Assembly (NCBI GenBank): GCA_030512295.1
Contig: JAULSR010000001.1
Span: 3,929,001-3,993,000, forward strand
Source: Bombardia bombarda
Lineage: Eukaryota; Ascomycota; Sordariomycetes; Sordariales; Lasiosphaeriaceae
Length of the DNA stretch: 64,000 nucleotides
Reading direction: 5' to 3'
The notes under the pieces are model-generated. The model ran no database searches. It was not told where the DNA came from and saw nothing but the letters and a program-made list of their open reading frames with translations. Positions within the stretch are counted from its first letter, which is position 1. Each line of letters opens with the position of its first letter. Below, piece by piece: positions 38,488 through 50,311 of the stretch. Both the position numbers and the translations under genes were made by a program.

Positions 38488-38792
38488 TGGACTAGGTAGT
38501 GCGCCTTCTTGGCGTTTCCGACGAGGATTTGTAGTAGGCGTTATTTCTTGTATGCAAGGCGAAGTCGTACATACCCCAATCACCTAAGGAACCCACCACC
38601 AGCTTTTGTCCCGAGATTATTATGACCGCGCCCAACATGTTGGGCTTTCAATGGCTTTTCTACCCCTTAGCACCCTTTCGCTAGCACCTGCGGTGGCTCG
38701 CAAGTTGTTTCTCTCCACAACCACCACCATCATCGTCACCACGAAACAAAAAGAATCCAGTCGTCTTTTCTTGTCTTTCTGGGTAGTGTAAA
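38488..38792. other. Convergent 3' flanks of fur1 and elf1
   Basis: A 305-bp gap between stop codons. No ORF or repeat of note is seen. Confidence 0.6.
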
Positions 38793-39485
38793 TCAGTCGT
38801 AATCATCATCTGCTGCAATGCCATCTCCCTCGTATCCTCCCTCATCATCTTCGTCATAATCATCTGCTCTCCGACTCGACATGCCCGGCCGCCCGCTACT
38901 TAGCCTCCGACCGCCACCACCGCCGTCATCGTCGTCAAAGCCTGGTTGTGAAGATTGTGTCGCGGCCTCCTGCGCCACGGCGTCTATATGCGTATATACC
39001 ATCAGCGAACCCGCCATAACCTCAGATGGAGAGGGGTCAATCGTTTGCTTACCTGCGGCATCTACCCACTCGCTATACACGTCTACCGCTGCTGAGAGAT
39101 CTACTCTGATAGTTAGCATTTTGGCTTGTAAAATACGCCCGCCCCATCGTTGGGGGGCGTAAGGGGTAGGCCGGGATCTGGGGTGTGTGTTGAGTTGGGG
39201 GATGTTTGCGTACAGTTGATTCCACATTGGAACTTTTGGCCGCAGATCTTGCAGTCGAGCTGGCCCACGCCAGCCTTCTTGTCGAGCTTGACGCTGACGG
39301 ATTTCTCGTGGTTACAGAAGAGGCAGGTGAAGACGGTCGGGAGGGGCTCGTTCTGTAGCAAGGGAATGATTAGTCTTTTATGTGGTTCTTGCCTTCTCCT
39401 TGCACGCATGCCATTGGGGGGAAATATGTGTGCATACCTTCTTGGGACCCTGCGGCTTCCTCGAACTCTTTTTGCGCTTGCCCAT
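38793..39485 (-). CDS. elf1: Transcription elongation factor Elf1
   Basis: Exons 39485-39438, 39352-39214, 39100-39053 and 38983-38793 encode 141 residues. The basic N-terminus MGKRKKSSRKPQ and the zinc ribbon (CLFC ... CKIC) followed by GINCYLSAAVDVYSEWVDAAG are diagnostic. Elf1 binds RNA polymerase II at the downstream DNA channel and helps passage through nucleosomes. Exon 3 is only 48 nt; the acceptor GTAG at its start was chosen because the two earlier AGs put a stop codon in frame or spoil NYLSA. The C-terminal tail is acidic with Gly and Arg-Arg runs, longer than in yeast but usual in filamentous fungi. Confidence 0.93.
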
Positions 39486-41227
39486 CTTGACTGGTGGTGG
39501 TGGATGGTAGTAGCTTGAGCCTTGTTTGGGGTTCGGAGTCGCAGTCGCGAAGCCTCGAGAACTTGTGGAAATTTAGACCGATGCGCGAATGGAAGGGCGC
39601 TAGCGACGTAGTGTACTGTGCAGAGTCACACAGAGTCGCGGCCAATAAGATCGATAGAAACCCCCTTTACTTAACTGGAGACAGGCGCTTTCAGGTTAGC
39701 GGGTGACGTGTTGTTCGGGATTCGCTGAACTCTAGTCGTAAGAGTGAGATGGTTATTCACGTTTCAGATGCGCCGTCAGAGATGAGTGTCCCTTTATGTG
39801 ACTTGGAATTGTACTCGCTGTTTCCCAAAGATATAATATGACTTGTAATTTACAGTATATACAGCGTCACTTTTCGACTCACACTTTCAAACTCAACTCT
39901 AAAACAACATGTGGGGCTTACAGTACGGTAAGATAAAGTAATACCTTTACATCTGGAATACCCCGGTCCACAGTCCCCGCCAACAAAGGCTACGCCCGAT
40001 AACGTTTGGGAAGGGCGGGCAGGTTATCGTCGTGCATTCATTGAGATTGATGGTCCGTGTCGGGCGAAGCTACCAGGCCAGGGGTGATGGCCATAGGGCG
40101 GACGGAGCCACCCGACGGACGGGCGCTCCTTCCTCGTCCCAAGTTATTTGTCGTCATTCGTCACTCGTCACCTGGACCGGTCAGCCAGCATTTCGGGCCC
40201 CGCAAAGAGTAGTGGAAAGGGAGGACGGATGCTTGAGAGTTGAGACACGCTTCTGTTCATAGGTGTCGGAATTTTTGTTTTGTGATTTTGTTCTTACTGA
40301 TCCTGGATCTTGAACGGCCTCTGGCTGGTTTCTAAAGCAATAAGGGACGGTATCCGTACACAGCACACAAGCGCCACTGGCCGGGGATTTTATTATGACC
40401 TGTCCAACACCGGGGGCGGTCTTTGGAGCCGCTCTCGCTAGGTGATTGCTGGCTCGTTCGGCTGGTTACTGATCGGATCGCTGGCGCGCTACCTACGTGG
40501 ACAAACGCTCGTCCAAGACCCCTCCCCGGCGGTTGCAGTAGCCACGACGAGCCCCGCTCCCACGGGAGGCGATCCGATTGAAGTGCCCCGCCGCCGGCGC
40601 TGGCTGACTGTGGGGTCCCAAGTCCTTGGGGAACAGGGGTGGCGCGAGGAGCTATGCTTCCTGTGAGCACTACCGATGACCATCCCCCGCCATTGTTATC
40701 GATCACCTGCCCACCTGGTCTTAATGCTTCCGACCGCCGGTGATACACAGTCCCAGGTTGGGTGCTAGGCTCGACCCAAGCTGGCTTACAGTGGGCTCGA
40801 GTGGCTAGGTCCTGCGAGTTCCTGATTACCTTTCATTGTTTGACCTCTCTTATCGCGGGGTCTTCCGCAGCTCCCTTGTTTGGTTGGGACTTAGCCTTGC
40901 CTTAGAGAAATCCCGAGACTTCCTTCCCACAAGCAAACAAGTTGAGCTGCAACTAACTGGCATTCCGTCCAATTCCAGTTTTCATCTAATCTACACGTGT
41001 ACATCAATCATCCTACCAAACCTATCTCGTTCCAAGCGTCTCGCCGTCCCCAGGGAGACTCGTCAGACCAAGAGATACCAGCTGTGACCTTTGCTCCGAA
41101 CACCGCTGCTTGCTGAACTCGTATACCTTCCTCCTCTGTCTGTCCGTCCGTTACCTGAGACCATTGTTTTGCACTCTCCATCATCTTTCTCTCAGAAACG
41201 AAGCTCGCTCTTTCGCAACTCGACATC
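39486..41227. other. Bidirectional upstream region, elf1 / urc1
   Basis: No gene is supported in 1.7 kb. Frames at 40332-40748 (-) and 40442-40666 (+) overlap one another and lack motifs. The last 400 bp before urc1 are CT-rich and are probably its promoter and leader. Confidence 0.5.
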
Positions 41228-43669
41228 ATGGCATCAGCAAGGGACAAGGTACTGGATGCCCTCCAGGCCATTGCCCAGAGCCAGACCCGTCTGCTGTCTG
41301 CCTTTGATTCCGTGACCCAGCGCGTCAGCAACCTTGAGACAGGTCGTGGCGACCTATCGCGCCCGGCTGCTAGTCGCGAGGATTCCACCGCGTCCCAGAC
41401 CATTGGCGCCACCACCAATAGCACCACCAACGGCCACGGCGTCAATGGTAGTCTCGGCGCGGTAACAACCCCCCTCACCGCAGGCTATGCTCAGACACCG
41501 CCGCTACTGCCGGCCGACGCTGGCACGCAGTCGCCGCCAGTGCCGACGTCCCCCGAGTCCAAGTCTGCCTTCACGTCCCGCATCGTCCTCACCACGTATC
41601 CCAAGCAGATCGGCATCAACCCGCTGCCGATGGATTGGGGCAACCCGGATCCTCAGCTGCGAGGACCCGTGACCGTCTCTCGAGCTCCGTCGACGATCCG
41701 AAGACGAAACGCCATCGGGGCGCACGGCGGCTCTTATTCGATTTACTATGCCTTGGCCGTAGCCAGTAAGGAGCTGAACGCCGATCACAAGCCCGACTTC
41801 ACCAACTCGGAGCCCGCCGTGAACATCGGGCCCTTCCCCTCGTGGGGTGATAAGAAGAAGATTGTCGCTATGGACCCCTTTGGTCACGTGGTGCCGTGGA
41901 TCTATAAGCAGACCATGGAGAAAGAAAATGGCATGTTTTATCATAGAAGAAGCCTACCTACCTCGTGTTTTTGATGCGCCTGCTGTTGTTGTTATCGCTG
42001 TTAGACCGCGCACTAATGCTGTTTTTCCATGATATATAGTGGATCTTCGACCGACCATTGCCGTCACCAGGGCCCATATGTTCTTGTCGGAACTGGAGGA
42101 CAGCGTGCGAGCCGGAAGGCTAGTCCCGGACGGAAAAGTGTGCCTGAACGCAAAGGGAGAACTCGCCGTGACCAAGTTCGCTGTCGAGCCAGTATGGTAC
42201 CTTCCGGGTGTTGCCGAGCGGTTCGGCATCGACGAGGGCACGCTGCGGCGATCTCTCTTTGAACACACGGGCGGCATGTATCCTGAGGTAGCTTTTATGC
42301 AGAACGAGAGACGCGCAAAACGGTCGTGTGATGGCTTGCTGATGCACGTTTCTGCCAGTTGATCACCCGCGGCGACATCAAAGTCTTCATGCCCCCTATT
42401 GGTAAGTATGCCCCCCAAACGGGCCCTTCCCCGCGCCCGCCGCGCCGTAGCCCCCTCCCCCTTTATTGCTTTTGGTGGTCTGATTCTGACACTCTTCCCC
42501 ATTATAGGTGGCTTGACGGTTTACGTCTTTGGCGACCCAGCAAATATGTCTAACCCAGACAAGAAACTAGCTCTGCGCATACACGACGAGGTAGGATTCG
42601 AACGCCAATATCTCTCTCACACACAATAGAGACACCCCTACTAACGTAACCCCCCACAGTGCAATGGCAGCGATGTGTTTGGGTCCGACATCTGCACTTG
42701 CAGGCCCTACCTCATCTACGGCATCGAAGAGGCCGTCAAGGAGGCGCAGAATGGCGGAAGTGGTGTTGTCATCTACTTCCGAAAGGAAGGTAGAGCTCTG
42801 GGTGAAGTGACAAAGGTAGGTAGTCACATATTCTCCCTATTCCCTTCTTAGAAACCCGAGGCTAACAGACTCGTGACTTTAGTACCGTACGTACAACCCC
42901 TGGTGCTCTCTTGTCCCGGTGCCGGTTCCGACTGCGGTTCCCCTCTGCCGGCGAAGTAGCTCTAGTTTTGTCTAACAGAAGTTTCTGCAGTTGTGTACAA
43001 TGCCAGAAAGCGCGGAGAAGATCGTGCCTCGGAGTACTTCAAGCGGACCGAGGATATCGCCGGCGTCAAAGACATGCGGTTCCAGGCCCTGATGCCCGAC
43101 ATTCTGCACTGGCTTGGTATCACCAAGATTGACAGAATGTTGAGCATGAGCAAGTAAGTGCTCGTACTACCCGTTCCCTCCCCCGGGTTCCGCAGGTTTG
43201 GATCTAACGAATTCTTTGTCTCCTAGCATGAAACACGACGCCATCGTGTCACAAGGGTAAGTACACAGCCTGCTGCTGCTGCTCCCTGCTGTGTTGATGT
43301 CGATGCTGATGTCTCCCGATGCCGGTGATGCTAACAAGCAATTTTCTCCGATTTTAGTATCCCAATTCACGAGCGCGTCGAACTTCCCGAGTCTTGGATC
43401 CCAGCCGACTCGAGAGTCGAGATCGACGCCAAAATCACTGCTGGTATGATGATGTGTATCTCCTTTGGCTCAGCAGCCAGTAACGAGCAGCGGCACGAAG
43501 CTAACCCAGATATGTCTCAGGATATTTCACGACAGGCCACCGAATGACGGCTGAGGAACTGAAGGCCGTGCAGGGTCGGATCTGGGAAGAGTAAGCGCTC
43601 TTTTTGCTGTCCCTTTTGAACGAATCGCGAGGTTTCAGGGCTGACGTATTCCACAGTATCGACCACTAA
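41228..43669 (+). CDS. urc1: Urc1-type GTP cyclohydrolase II homologue
   Basis: Eleven exons give 532 residues: 41228-41930, 42040-42287, 42359-42401, 42508-42590, 42660-42815, 42882-42885, 42991-43153, 43227-43256, 43358-43443, 43521-43590, 43657-43669. C360, C371 and C373, with spacing C-x10-C-x-C, match the zinc site of bacterial RibA. VVIYFRKEGRALGEVTKY matches its GTP-binding REGR region. The 200-residue N-terminal extension is typical of the Urc1 group, which in the yeast Lachancea kluyveri is needed for uracil catabolism rather than riboflavin synthesis. Intron 1 uses a GC donor and exon 6 is a 4-nt microexon; both are needed to keep the conserved frame. The exact reaction is not known to me. 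Confidence 0.9.
42882..42885 (+). other. urc1: Inferred 4-nt microexon of urc1
   Basis: TACC is bounded by CTTTAG on the left and GTACGT on the right. The flanking introns (42816-42881 and 42886-42990) each have a CTAAC branch site shortly before the acceptor. Including it gives VTKYLVYNARKRG across the junction; leaving it out shifts the frame. Confidence 0.75.
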
Positions 43670-46600
43670 AAACCTTGCCGGCACACCTTTCTGGGGGAAA
43701 AAAGCTGCCAATCTGGCAGCGGCATTTTGGGAGCGTTATCGCATCTATTGGCCTCTTTCTCTTTTGTTGCCTTTTTTCCGACCTGCGCATTCCTTGGGCG
43801 GTTATCCAATTCGATTTGACGGACAGATGCACGACCCCCCAACTAAGGTAAAGAGGAGGAGCATGCTTTTTCTTGAAATCTTAATGGCAGGCAAGGCTGA
43901 CTGGATGGATGGGGGCGGTGTTTTTCTCTCTCCGGAACGTTTTGCTGTGTACAGTAGATGGCGTGCTGCAAGGCTCTCCCCTATACGGGAAAGGTGACTT
44001 TGGCCGAAGAGCAAAAAGAAAAGTCGAAGCTCCGAATAAAACAAAAGCAAAAACATATCATGTCACGCGCGCTCGTGGGCAGGCTTGGTGTCGTGTTGGG
44101 TGTGCGTGCGACCTGCTGTAGATCAACCCAACATGGGGGGTTGTTCGGTTGGTCGGTTCGCTCGCTCGCCGCCGGCACTGTCCGTAGTACGCTTCGTAGT
44201 TTCTGTTTGTCGTGTGTTTCGACTTCTGTTCTGTTCTGTTCCGTTCTGCTTCTAATGATCGATCCACATACTGTTTAGGCTTTAGCTACCCTAGTGCAAA
44301 AGAACGCGACTTTCCCAGTTCAGCTCTTGTTTTCTTTCGCTTCGCACAAGACGCGTTCGTTCGGTACCTTGATCCCTTCTCAAGGTCCCCGCCGTGGTGT
44401 CCATCCCCCTCCCCCCTTGTCTACACATCCTTGCCCATCCCCGCGTAGCACCCCCGGTCCGAAGCTCGGGGTGTGACCCCTGCCCGAAGTTTTGCTGTTG
44501 TGTTTCCCCTGACTGACATCATGAGCCAAGCAAGGATGGGAAATCGTGATTTGATTCTGGAAGTGTGAGTACGTTTTAATGATGGGATTATGAGGGGGGA
44601 TATGGGCATTACGATTTCGATCGATTTGGATCATTGTGTGATATGAATGCGATCGATTTGAATCATTAATCTATATTATGAGACAGTCCTGTAGATGCTG
44701 TGACTGTCTTAGCACTACTTTTCTGTTTCTTTTTGGAGATTTTTCACTCTATTTTTCCTTTTCTGTGTCCATGTCTTGCTTGGGCTGAGCATGTCTTGTC
44801 CCTCTTCTGTTTTGCTTACGCTTTGGGATTTTTCTTCAAGTTGCCCGCGGGGGTCTGTCTTCTAAGGGTGTACCATTTTTGGGGTATGTGTGTGTTCCAG
44901 TGCCACGACATCACAACATGCACGGGGTTCCCGCAAAGGTAAAAAAATTTAAAGATTGAAAAACAAAAAGAAAATCCCGGCGTGCAGCAGGTTAGTAACA
45001 GGGTGTAACCAGAGAGTTGGTTTGGTTGGGAGCTGGGGAGAGAGAAAAGTAAATGGAAGCTGGAACGATGACACAATCAATGTGATGATGTATGCGTTCC
45101 GTTCTATCGAGAAGCAAACAGAACAAACCTATGAGAAAAATGGCGCAAGGAGGATCTTTTTGGGCATGTTTTTGTTTGCCAATGGGATACACACCTACCT
45201 AGGTAGGTGATGATAGATAATCATCAGCAGGTAAAATGGTAACCAGATTATCTAGAGTAGTTCTAGCATGTAAGTCTAATGTACCTATGTAGGTGTTACG
45301 CAACACACAGGCCGTTCTCAGCGCGAGTTGCTTTTCGGTGTGGTAGTATACGCAGATAGATAAAGTGTGTGTTGTGTGTGTCTCGATGAACCAGAAATGC
45401 CATATTACTCGCAGACGTGACAAGACATTTGACGCGACGCCGGGGAGCGAGCCGACGCCGAGAAAAGCTGACACGAAGGAAGAAGTCGGAACATGCCCGA
45501 TTGAAGTCGAAGTGGGTGGAAGGGGGCGTGATCACAAATGCAGGCGGTTAGTGGGCTGAAGTTTGGTGGTGGTGGTGGTGGTCTTGGGAGGTGCAGTGGT
45601 CTTGATGGTGGTGTTGTTGCCTATTAAAATCAAATCTAGTCAATCAAATCAATCAACCAAGAAAAAAAGAGACTGTCATGAGTTGCATCTGCACTGCACA
45701 CTACGCTGCGAGGGAAAGACTCGGGCGGGCAGGCAGAGGATTGGCAAATCATGGTCGGACCAAGTATAGATACGTGATTGCTCAAGTAGATCTGCTGCTG
45801 CATGCCTAACTACCTACTATCGGCCTCGTCGCCGCCTCACTCATCATCAGTCGTCAAGTGCAGATGGATGCTGTCGCCCTCCATCTGGCCTTGACCGAGT
45901 CCCCCTCGCCAATGTATGCCAGTTGCCCCCAGTGTCCCAATTGGAGCAGTTGGGGCCAGTCAGGCACCCTTGTTCATTGCTGTTCCGCACCATCATCCAG
46001 AAAGCCTGCAGGTCGCATGCTTCAACTCGTTGATGTTGTCACGCCTTGAATGGCTCAATGGCTGTCGCTGGCCTGTCGAACCCCACCTAGCTTTGCCAGC
46101 GTTTGGGTAACTAACGTAGGAGAGGAGTGCTCAAAGGTGCTACCAAAACTTGGCACATGGAGAAGGGACTCCGCAATGCGGATGACATCTTTCATTCTTT
46201 TGCTGTGGTGGACAACAAACGGTTGGACACGAGTTTTTGCACCTTTTAGTTTGCTGCATGGTGTGTGCATAACAACGCGAACCTCAATTCCCATTCTCTC
46301 CATCTCGATAGGTGCCCAAGACCCGAATCCGGGACCACCTTCTTCCCCAGCCCGATCGGGATGCAGGCGAGATGGAAGCAAGGTGCCATGCCGTGGCTCA
46401 CTGCTTCGTGTAAATGGTAATCAAAGATGGCAATCAAGAGAGGCGTATTGCAACTACACTATGCTATGTAGTGTAGGTGGGTACCTAGGTAGTCGTATAA
46501 TCTAGACTTGGAGCATGTGGATGGCGCACCACCTCTCCGAGCCCACTGGCATGCCCCGGGAGTCCGAGAAGCAGGACTAGGTGGTTACTTATTATTGAAA

Positions 46601-47129
46601 GAGTGTGGTGGTGGTGGGTGGGTGGCGCCAGGCCTGGGTCGGCCAGCAAGGCACAGTCACACTTACATGGGTACCAGGTCTCCAGGTACACCACCTCACT
46701 CACCACTTCGCCCTGGCCTGGGGCAACGGGTAGCGGGCGGGTATGCTTAGCCTCCCCTCCTGGCCTACCTTACTCAAACCATTGACTGACAAGTGGCAAT
46801 CTGCCTCCATCCAGAATGCCCCCCCGAAAGTGCCGACCACTGAGACCTGTCAGGCCAAGACGTTCCCGTGGGTAAGCCGAATACCATTTCAGCCCAAGTG
46901 GGCGGCTCTCATATATTGCTCGTCATCTGATATCAGAATCTACATCCACCCTGCCCACCTTTCTCTTCTTCTCCTTCCCCATCAGAGCCTACGAGAGTCG
47001 ATCATATCCATCCACATCTCTCTGCCCTACAGCTTTCGAGCCTCACTCAAGCTAGGTCTACAACAGTACGCCAGACTCTTGCCAAGAGCTACCTACCTAA
47101 AGCTCCCTACCCACAGATCAGCAAACACA
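43670..47129. other. Intergenic region of 3.5 kb
   Basis: No convincing gene is seen. A perfect 18-bp palindrome of ACCTACCT type is at 45192-45209. A GGT run lies at 45562-45585 and GTGGTG runs lie near 46602-46626. Frames at 46050-46505 (+) and 46055-46381 (-) oppose each other and have no family motif. The plus frame from 46743 runs in phase into the gene at 47130 but is leader-like (CT-rich) before the ATG. Confidence 0.5.
45192..45209. repeat. Perfect 18-bp palindrome
   Basis: CACCTACCTAGGTAGGTG reads the same on both strands. It is the longest perfect example of the ACCTACCT/AGGTAGGT motif scattered through intergenic parts of the window. Confidence 0.85.
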
Positions 47130-47654
47130 ATGATGGCCTCCTTGTCTCCAGATGCCCGCCGCATGCAGCGGAGAGACTCGTCTACCCGGAGCAGCAGCAG
47201 CCAACGAAGGCCAAGACTGTTGCGAGCTACAGCTACCGAGCCCTCCATCACAACATCCAACGCCTCTCGGAATGCCCTCGCAAACTCCCAGTCAAGCCGG
47301 AGGGCAACCGAGCTGCTGAGCCGAGTAGCCTTCTTCTCCGGCTCGCCTCCAGACTCCGTCATCAGATCCGCATCTCCACTATCCGCCCGGACAGCCATGT
47401 TCGAGAGCATGGAGCACCGCCACCAAGGGGAGCTGTCATCCTCTCCCGTCAGCAGCCCGGATAGCTTTGACGACATGCACATCCGCCCTCGTACGTATAT
47501 GCCTGTGCTGTTGTATCTTGTCACACCCCCTCGCACCAACCGAAACTGACGGCCGAAAGCAGACACGGGACGTTACTTCAGCTTCCCCAGCTTCGACATG
47601 TACGAAGCGGGCGAGCAAGAAGAGGACAAGGAGTCCGACATCAAGTCCCCATGA
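47130..47654 (+). CDS. Unrecognised small protein, 150 residues
   Basis: Exon 1 (47130-47490) and exon 2 (47563-47654), joined by a GTACGT..GCAG intron, encode 150 residues. I do not recognise the family. The N-terminus is Ser/Arg-rich and probably disordered. A central segment, LLSRVAFFSGSPPDSVIRSA, and the C-terminal GRYFSFPSFDMYEAGEQEED look more constrained. No signal peptide or membrane span is seen. The start is the first of two adjacent ATGs; upstream sequence stays open in frame to 46743 but is CT-rich leader-like. Reading the intron instead would end the protein at 47549 without the conserved-looking tail. Confidence 0.6.
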
Positions 47655-49163
47655 TGAATCCATCCAAGACTTGAACAAAAATTTAAAAAAAAGGCCGATT
47701 CGACTGCGTCGATGCTACTAGGCGTCAAAGGCAACAACAACCAAAACACTCTTAGTTTTAAAGCTCGAGCAGTCCATTCACCAACCAACCCCAGATGGCG
47801 ACGTCGAAAAAGACCAAACGACAGTCGACCCTAATGACCCCCAGCCCAACCAACCCAACCCCCGGGATAGGAGGACCACCGTTACAGCGATGACGTATCC
47901 TCCATGCCCAAACCGAGCCGTGATATGGCTGACCACTAAAAGTGGGAAAGATAAATTTCTGAAGCCGAGCAAAGCGGGCGGCAGGGAGGGGAAAAGAAAG
48001 AGGCGTATCGCATCACACCAGTTTGACGAGCGTTTTTTTTTTTTGTGTTTGCATGTTTTGCACATTCCTTTGAGGTGTATTCCTGTGGATCCTTTGGAAC
48101 TGTTAAGGCACAAGGTTGAAAGGGGAGTCGGTGGATGGATGGGCGGTCAACAAAACCACCCCTCCCTGCTGCCAGCACACACATCCAGGCTGGCGGGTCC
48201 GTCCGCCCTGTCAGTTCACTTGTCAGCCAACGGGAGACGGCGATGGAAGGGGGGGAAAAGATGTGGAAAGAAAGATATCGTATCCACCTTTGATACATAG
48301 CAGCGGCCAGCAGCAGTTACACACTTGCGCAATTGCACTAGTAGTACTTATAGGTGTAGTTTAGTAGCATGCTGGCGCCGGACGGTCGGGCGTCGTCGTG
48401 ACAGACTGACCTGGGGGTTATGGGTAGTCACTCAATGAAGCGCAAACGGAAGCAAGGGAACACCGGACTGCGTCTTCACGCGGAGCTCGACTGCGGACAA
48501 ATGATGCTGCGGCGGGATTTTCTCTTATAGCGACATAGTTTGTTTATGAAATACAGATGATGTTGGAAGGAGAACGAGAATTGCAAAAACTTGGTGAGAA
48601 CTGAACTGAGAACCTTTTCTGAACGTAATAGCGAGTGTGGAGGATGTACAAGGGAGAAACAACGCAGTAAAATAAAATCACAGATTTGAACTAATATCGA
48701 TTTGAACGCGCAGATCATATCTTGTTCTGTTCGACTTCCCAATGTGAAGAACAAAGAGGAAGGGATGTGAACCAAAACAGATGGAGGTGTGCATTGTTGT
48801 CAGTGCTCCGGAGGTACGTACCTGAACTCGGTAGGTCCTGTCAATCGTGGGCGGCGGCGGGTCTACGGCGGTGATGGTGATGGCAGCGCACAGTGGGTGG
48901 GTGAGTGCACTGTCCCGTCGTCGCCGTTCGATTTTTGCCGCTACTAAAAAGCTCGGCTTTGAGCCCTAAGCACCGACCAGCCAATGAGATGAGCTTTTGA
49001 ATCAGCCCCACATTATTGGTTTTTCCGGGCTTGCAGCCCACACAACCAATGCACAATTTCACTCTCGACGACAGAAAACCAAAATCGCGACTCTAGATTG
49101 CACGGTCTCCATCACCAAACCAGCAGCACTTACTGTCTAACCTACGGACAAGTGCTCGTCAAT
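47655..49163. other. Intergenic region upstream of eS1 gene
   Basis: No gene is supported. A T-run of 10 lies near 48034-48043. Short frames at 47890-48300 (+) and 47936-48298 (-) overlap and have no motif. The eS1 leader is probably within 49040-49163. Confidence 0.5.
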
Positions 49164-50311
49164 ATGGCCGTTGGAAAGTATGTAATACCCTTGGAAATCT
49201 GACATTGCAAATTCCAAAGCATTCAAGACGCGACATCGCCCTCCTCAATGACATTTCAAAATTCCGGTCACTAATCGATATCCCCCCCCCGCAGGAACAA
49301 GAGACTGTCGAAGGGCAAGAAGGGCCTTAAGAAGAAGGCGCAAGACCCCTTCGCCCGCAAGGACTGGTTCGGCATTAAGGTGAGAGCTGCCGTCCGATAC
49401 AACCTCGACGAATGCACAGCAGACTGACTGACATATCTCGATTTCTTAGGCCCCTGCCCCCTTCAACATCCGAGAGTAAGAAGCCTCGCCCGCCCGCCCC
49501 CGCTCATACACACACCCACGGCTCGAAATACGCGGGTTACGGAAACGTGCAAAGAGAACAAAGGTCTAACAACGTGCGCAGTGTTGGCAAGACCCTGGTG
49601 AACCGCACCACCGGTCTTAAGAACGCAAACGATGCTCTGAAGGGCCGGATCATCGAGGTCTCCCTCGCCGATCTCCAGAAGGATGAGGACCATGCTTTCC
49701 GCAAGATCAAGCTCCGGGTCGACGAGGTCCAGGGCAAGAACTGCCTGACCAACTTCCACGGGTTGGACTTCACCTCCGACAAGCTCCGCTCGCTCGTCCG
49801 CAAGTGGCAAACCCTGATCGAGGCCAACGTCACGGTCCAGACCCAGGACCACTACCTGATCCGCCTCTTCGCCATCGCTTTCACCAAGCGCCGCCCCAAC
49901 CAGATCAAGAAGACCACCTACGCCGCTTCTTCCCAGATCCGTGCCATCCGCAAGAAGATGACCGAGATCATCCAGCGCGAGGCCTCCAGCTGCACCCTCA
50001 ACCAGCTCACCTCCAAGCTGATCCCCGAGGTTATCGGCCGCGAGATTGAGAAGGCTACCCAGGGCATCTACCCCCTCCAGAACGTACGTACCACACAGGC
50101 TGTTTCGTCCATGCGGGATCGCTTATCGTTAGAATCGGATTGCTGACGTGAAATCTGAACAATTTAGGTGCACATCCGCAAGGTCAAGCTGCTCAAGCAG
50201 CCCAAGTTTGACCTCGGCAACCTTATGGCTCTCCACGGCGAGTCTACCACTGACGAGCAGGGTCAGAAGGTTGAACGCGAGTTCCGCGAGACCGTCCTCG
50301 AGGCGGTATGA
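49164..50311 (+). CDS. rps1: 40S ribosomal protein S1 (eS1)
   Basis: Exons 49164-49177 (14 nt), 49295-49379, 49450-49475 (26 nt), 49582-50083 and 50168-50311 encode 256 residues. The start MAVGKNKRLSKGKKGLKKK, then FARKDWFGIKAPAPF, GLKNANDALKGR, NCLTNFHGLDFTSDK and TQGIYPLQNVHIRKVKLLK are the standard eS1 (Rps1/Rps3a) sequence. eS1 sits on the platform of the small subunit near the mRNA exit and takes part in initiation. Length matches the family. Four introns crowded into the first third, including very short exons, are common in ribosomal protein genes of filamentous fungi. Intron 1 ends with a nine-C run just before its GCAG acceptor. Confidence 0.97.

Noticed and set aside
42588..42602. 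ATTCGAAC-like string resembling the T arm of a tRNA on the minus strand
   Set aside because: It lies in a urc1 intron and no matching D arm, anticodon arm or acceptor stem fits around it.
46743..47549. A 268-codon frame covering the small gene at 47130
   Set aside because: The upstream part is CT-rich leader-like sequence, and the end reads through a clear GTACGT..GCAG intron.
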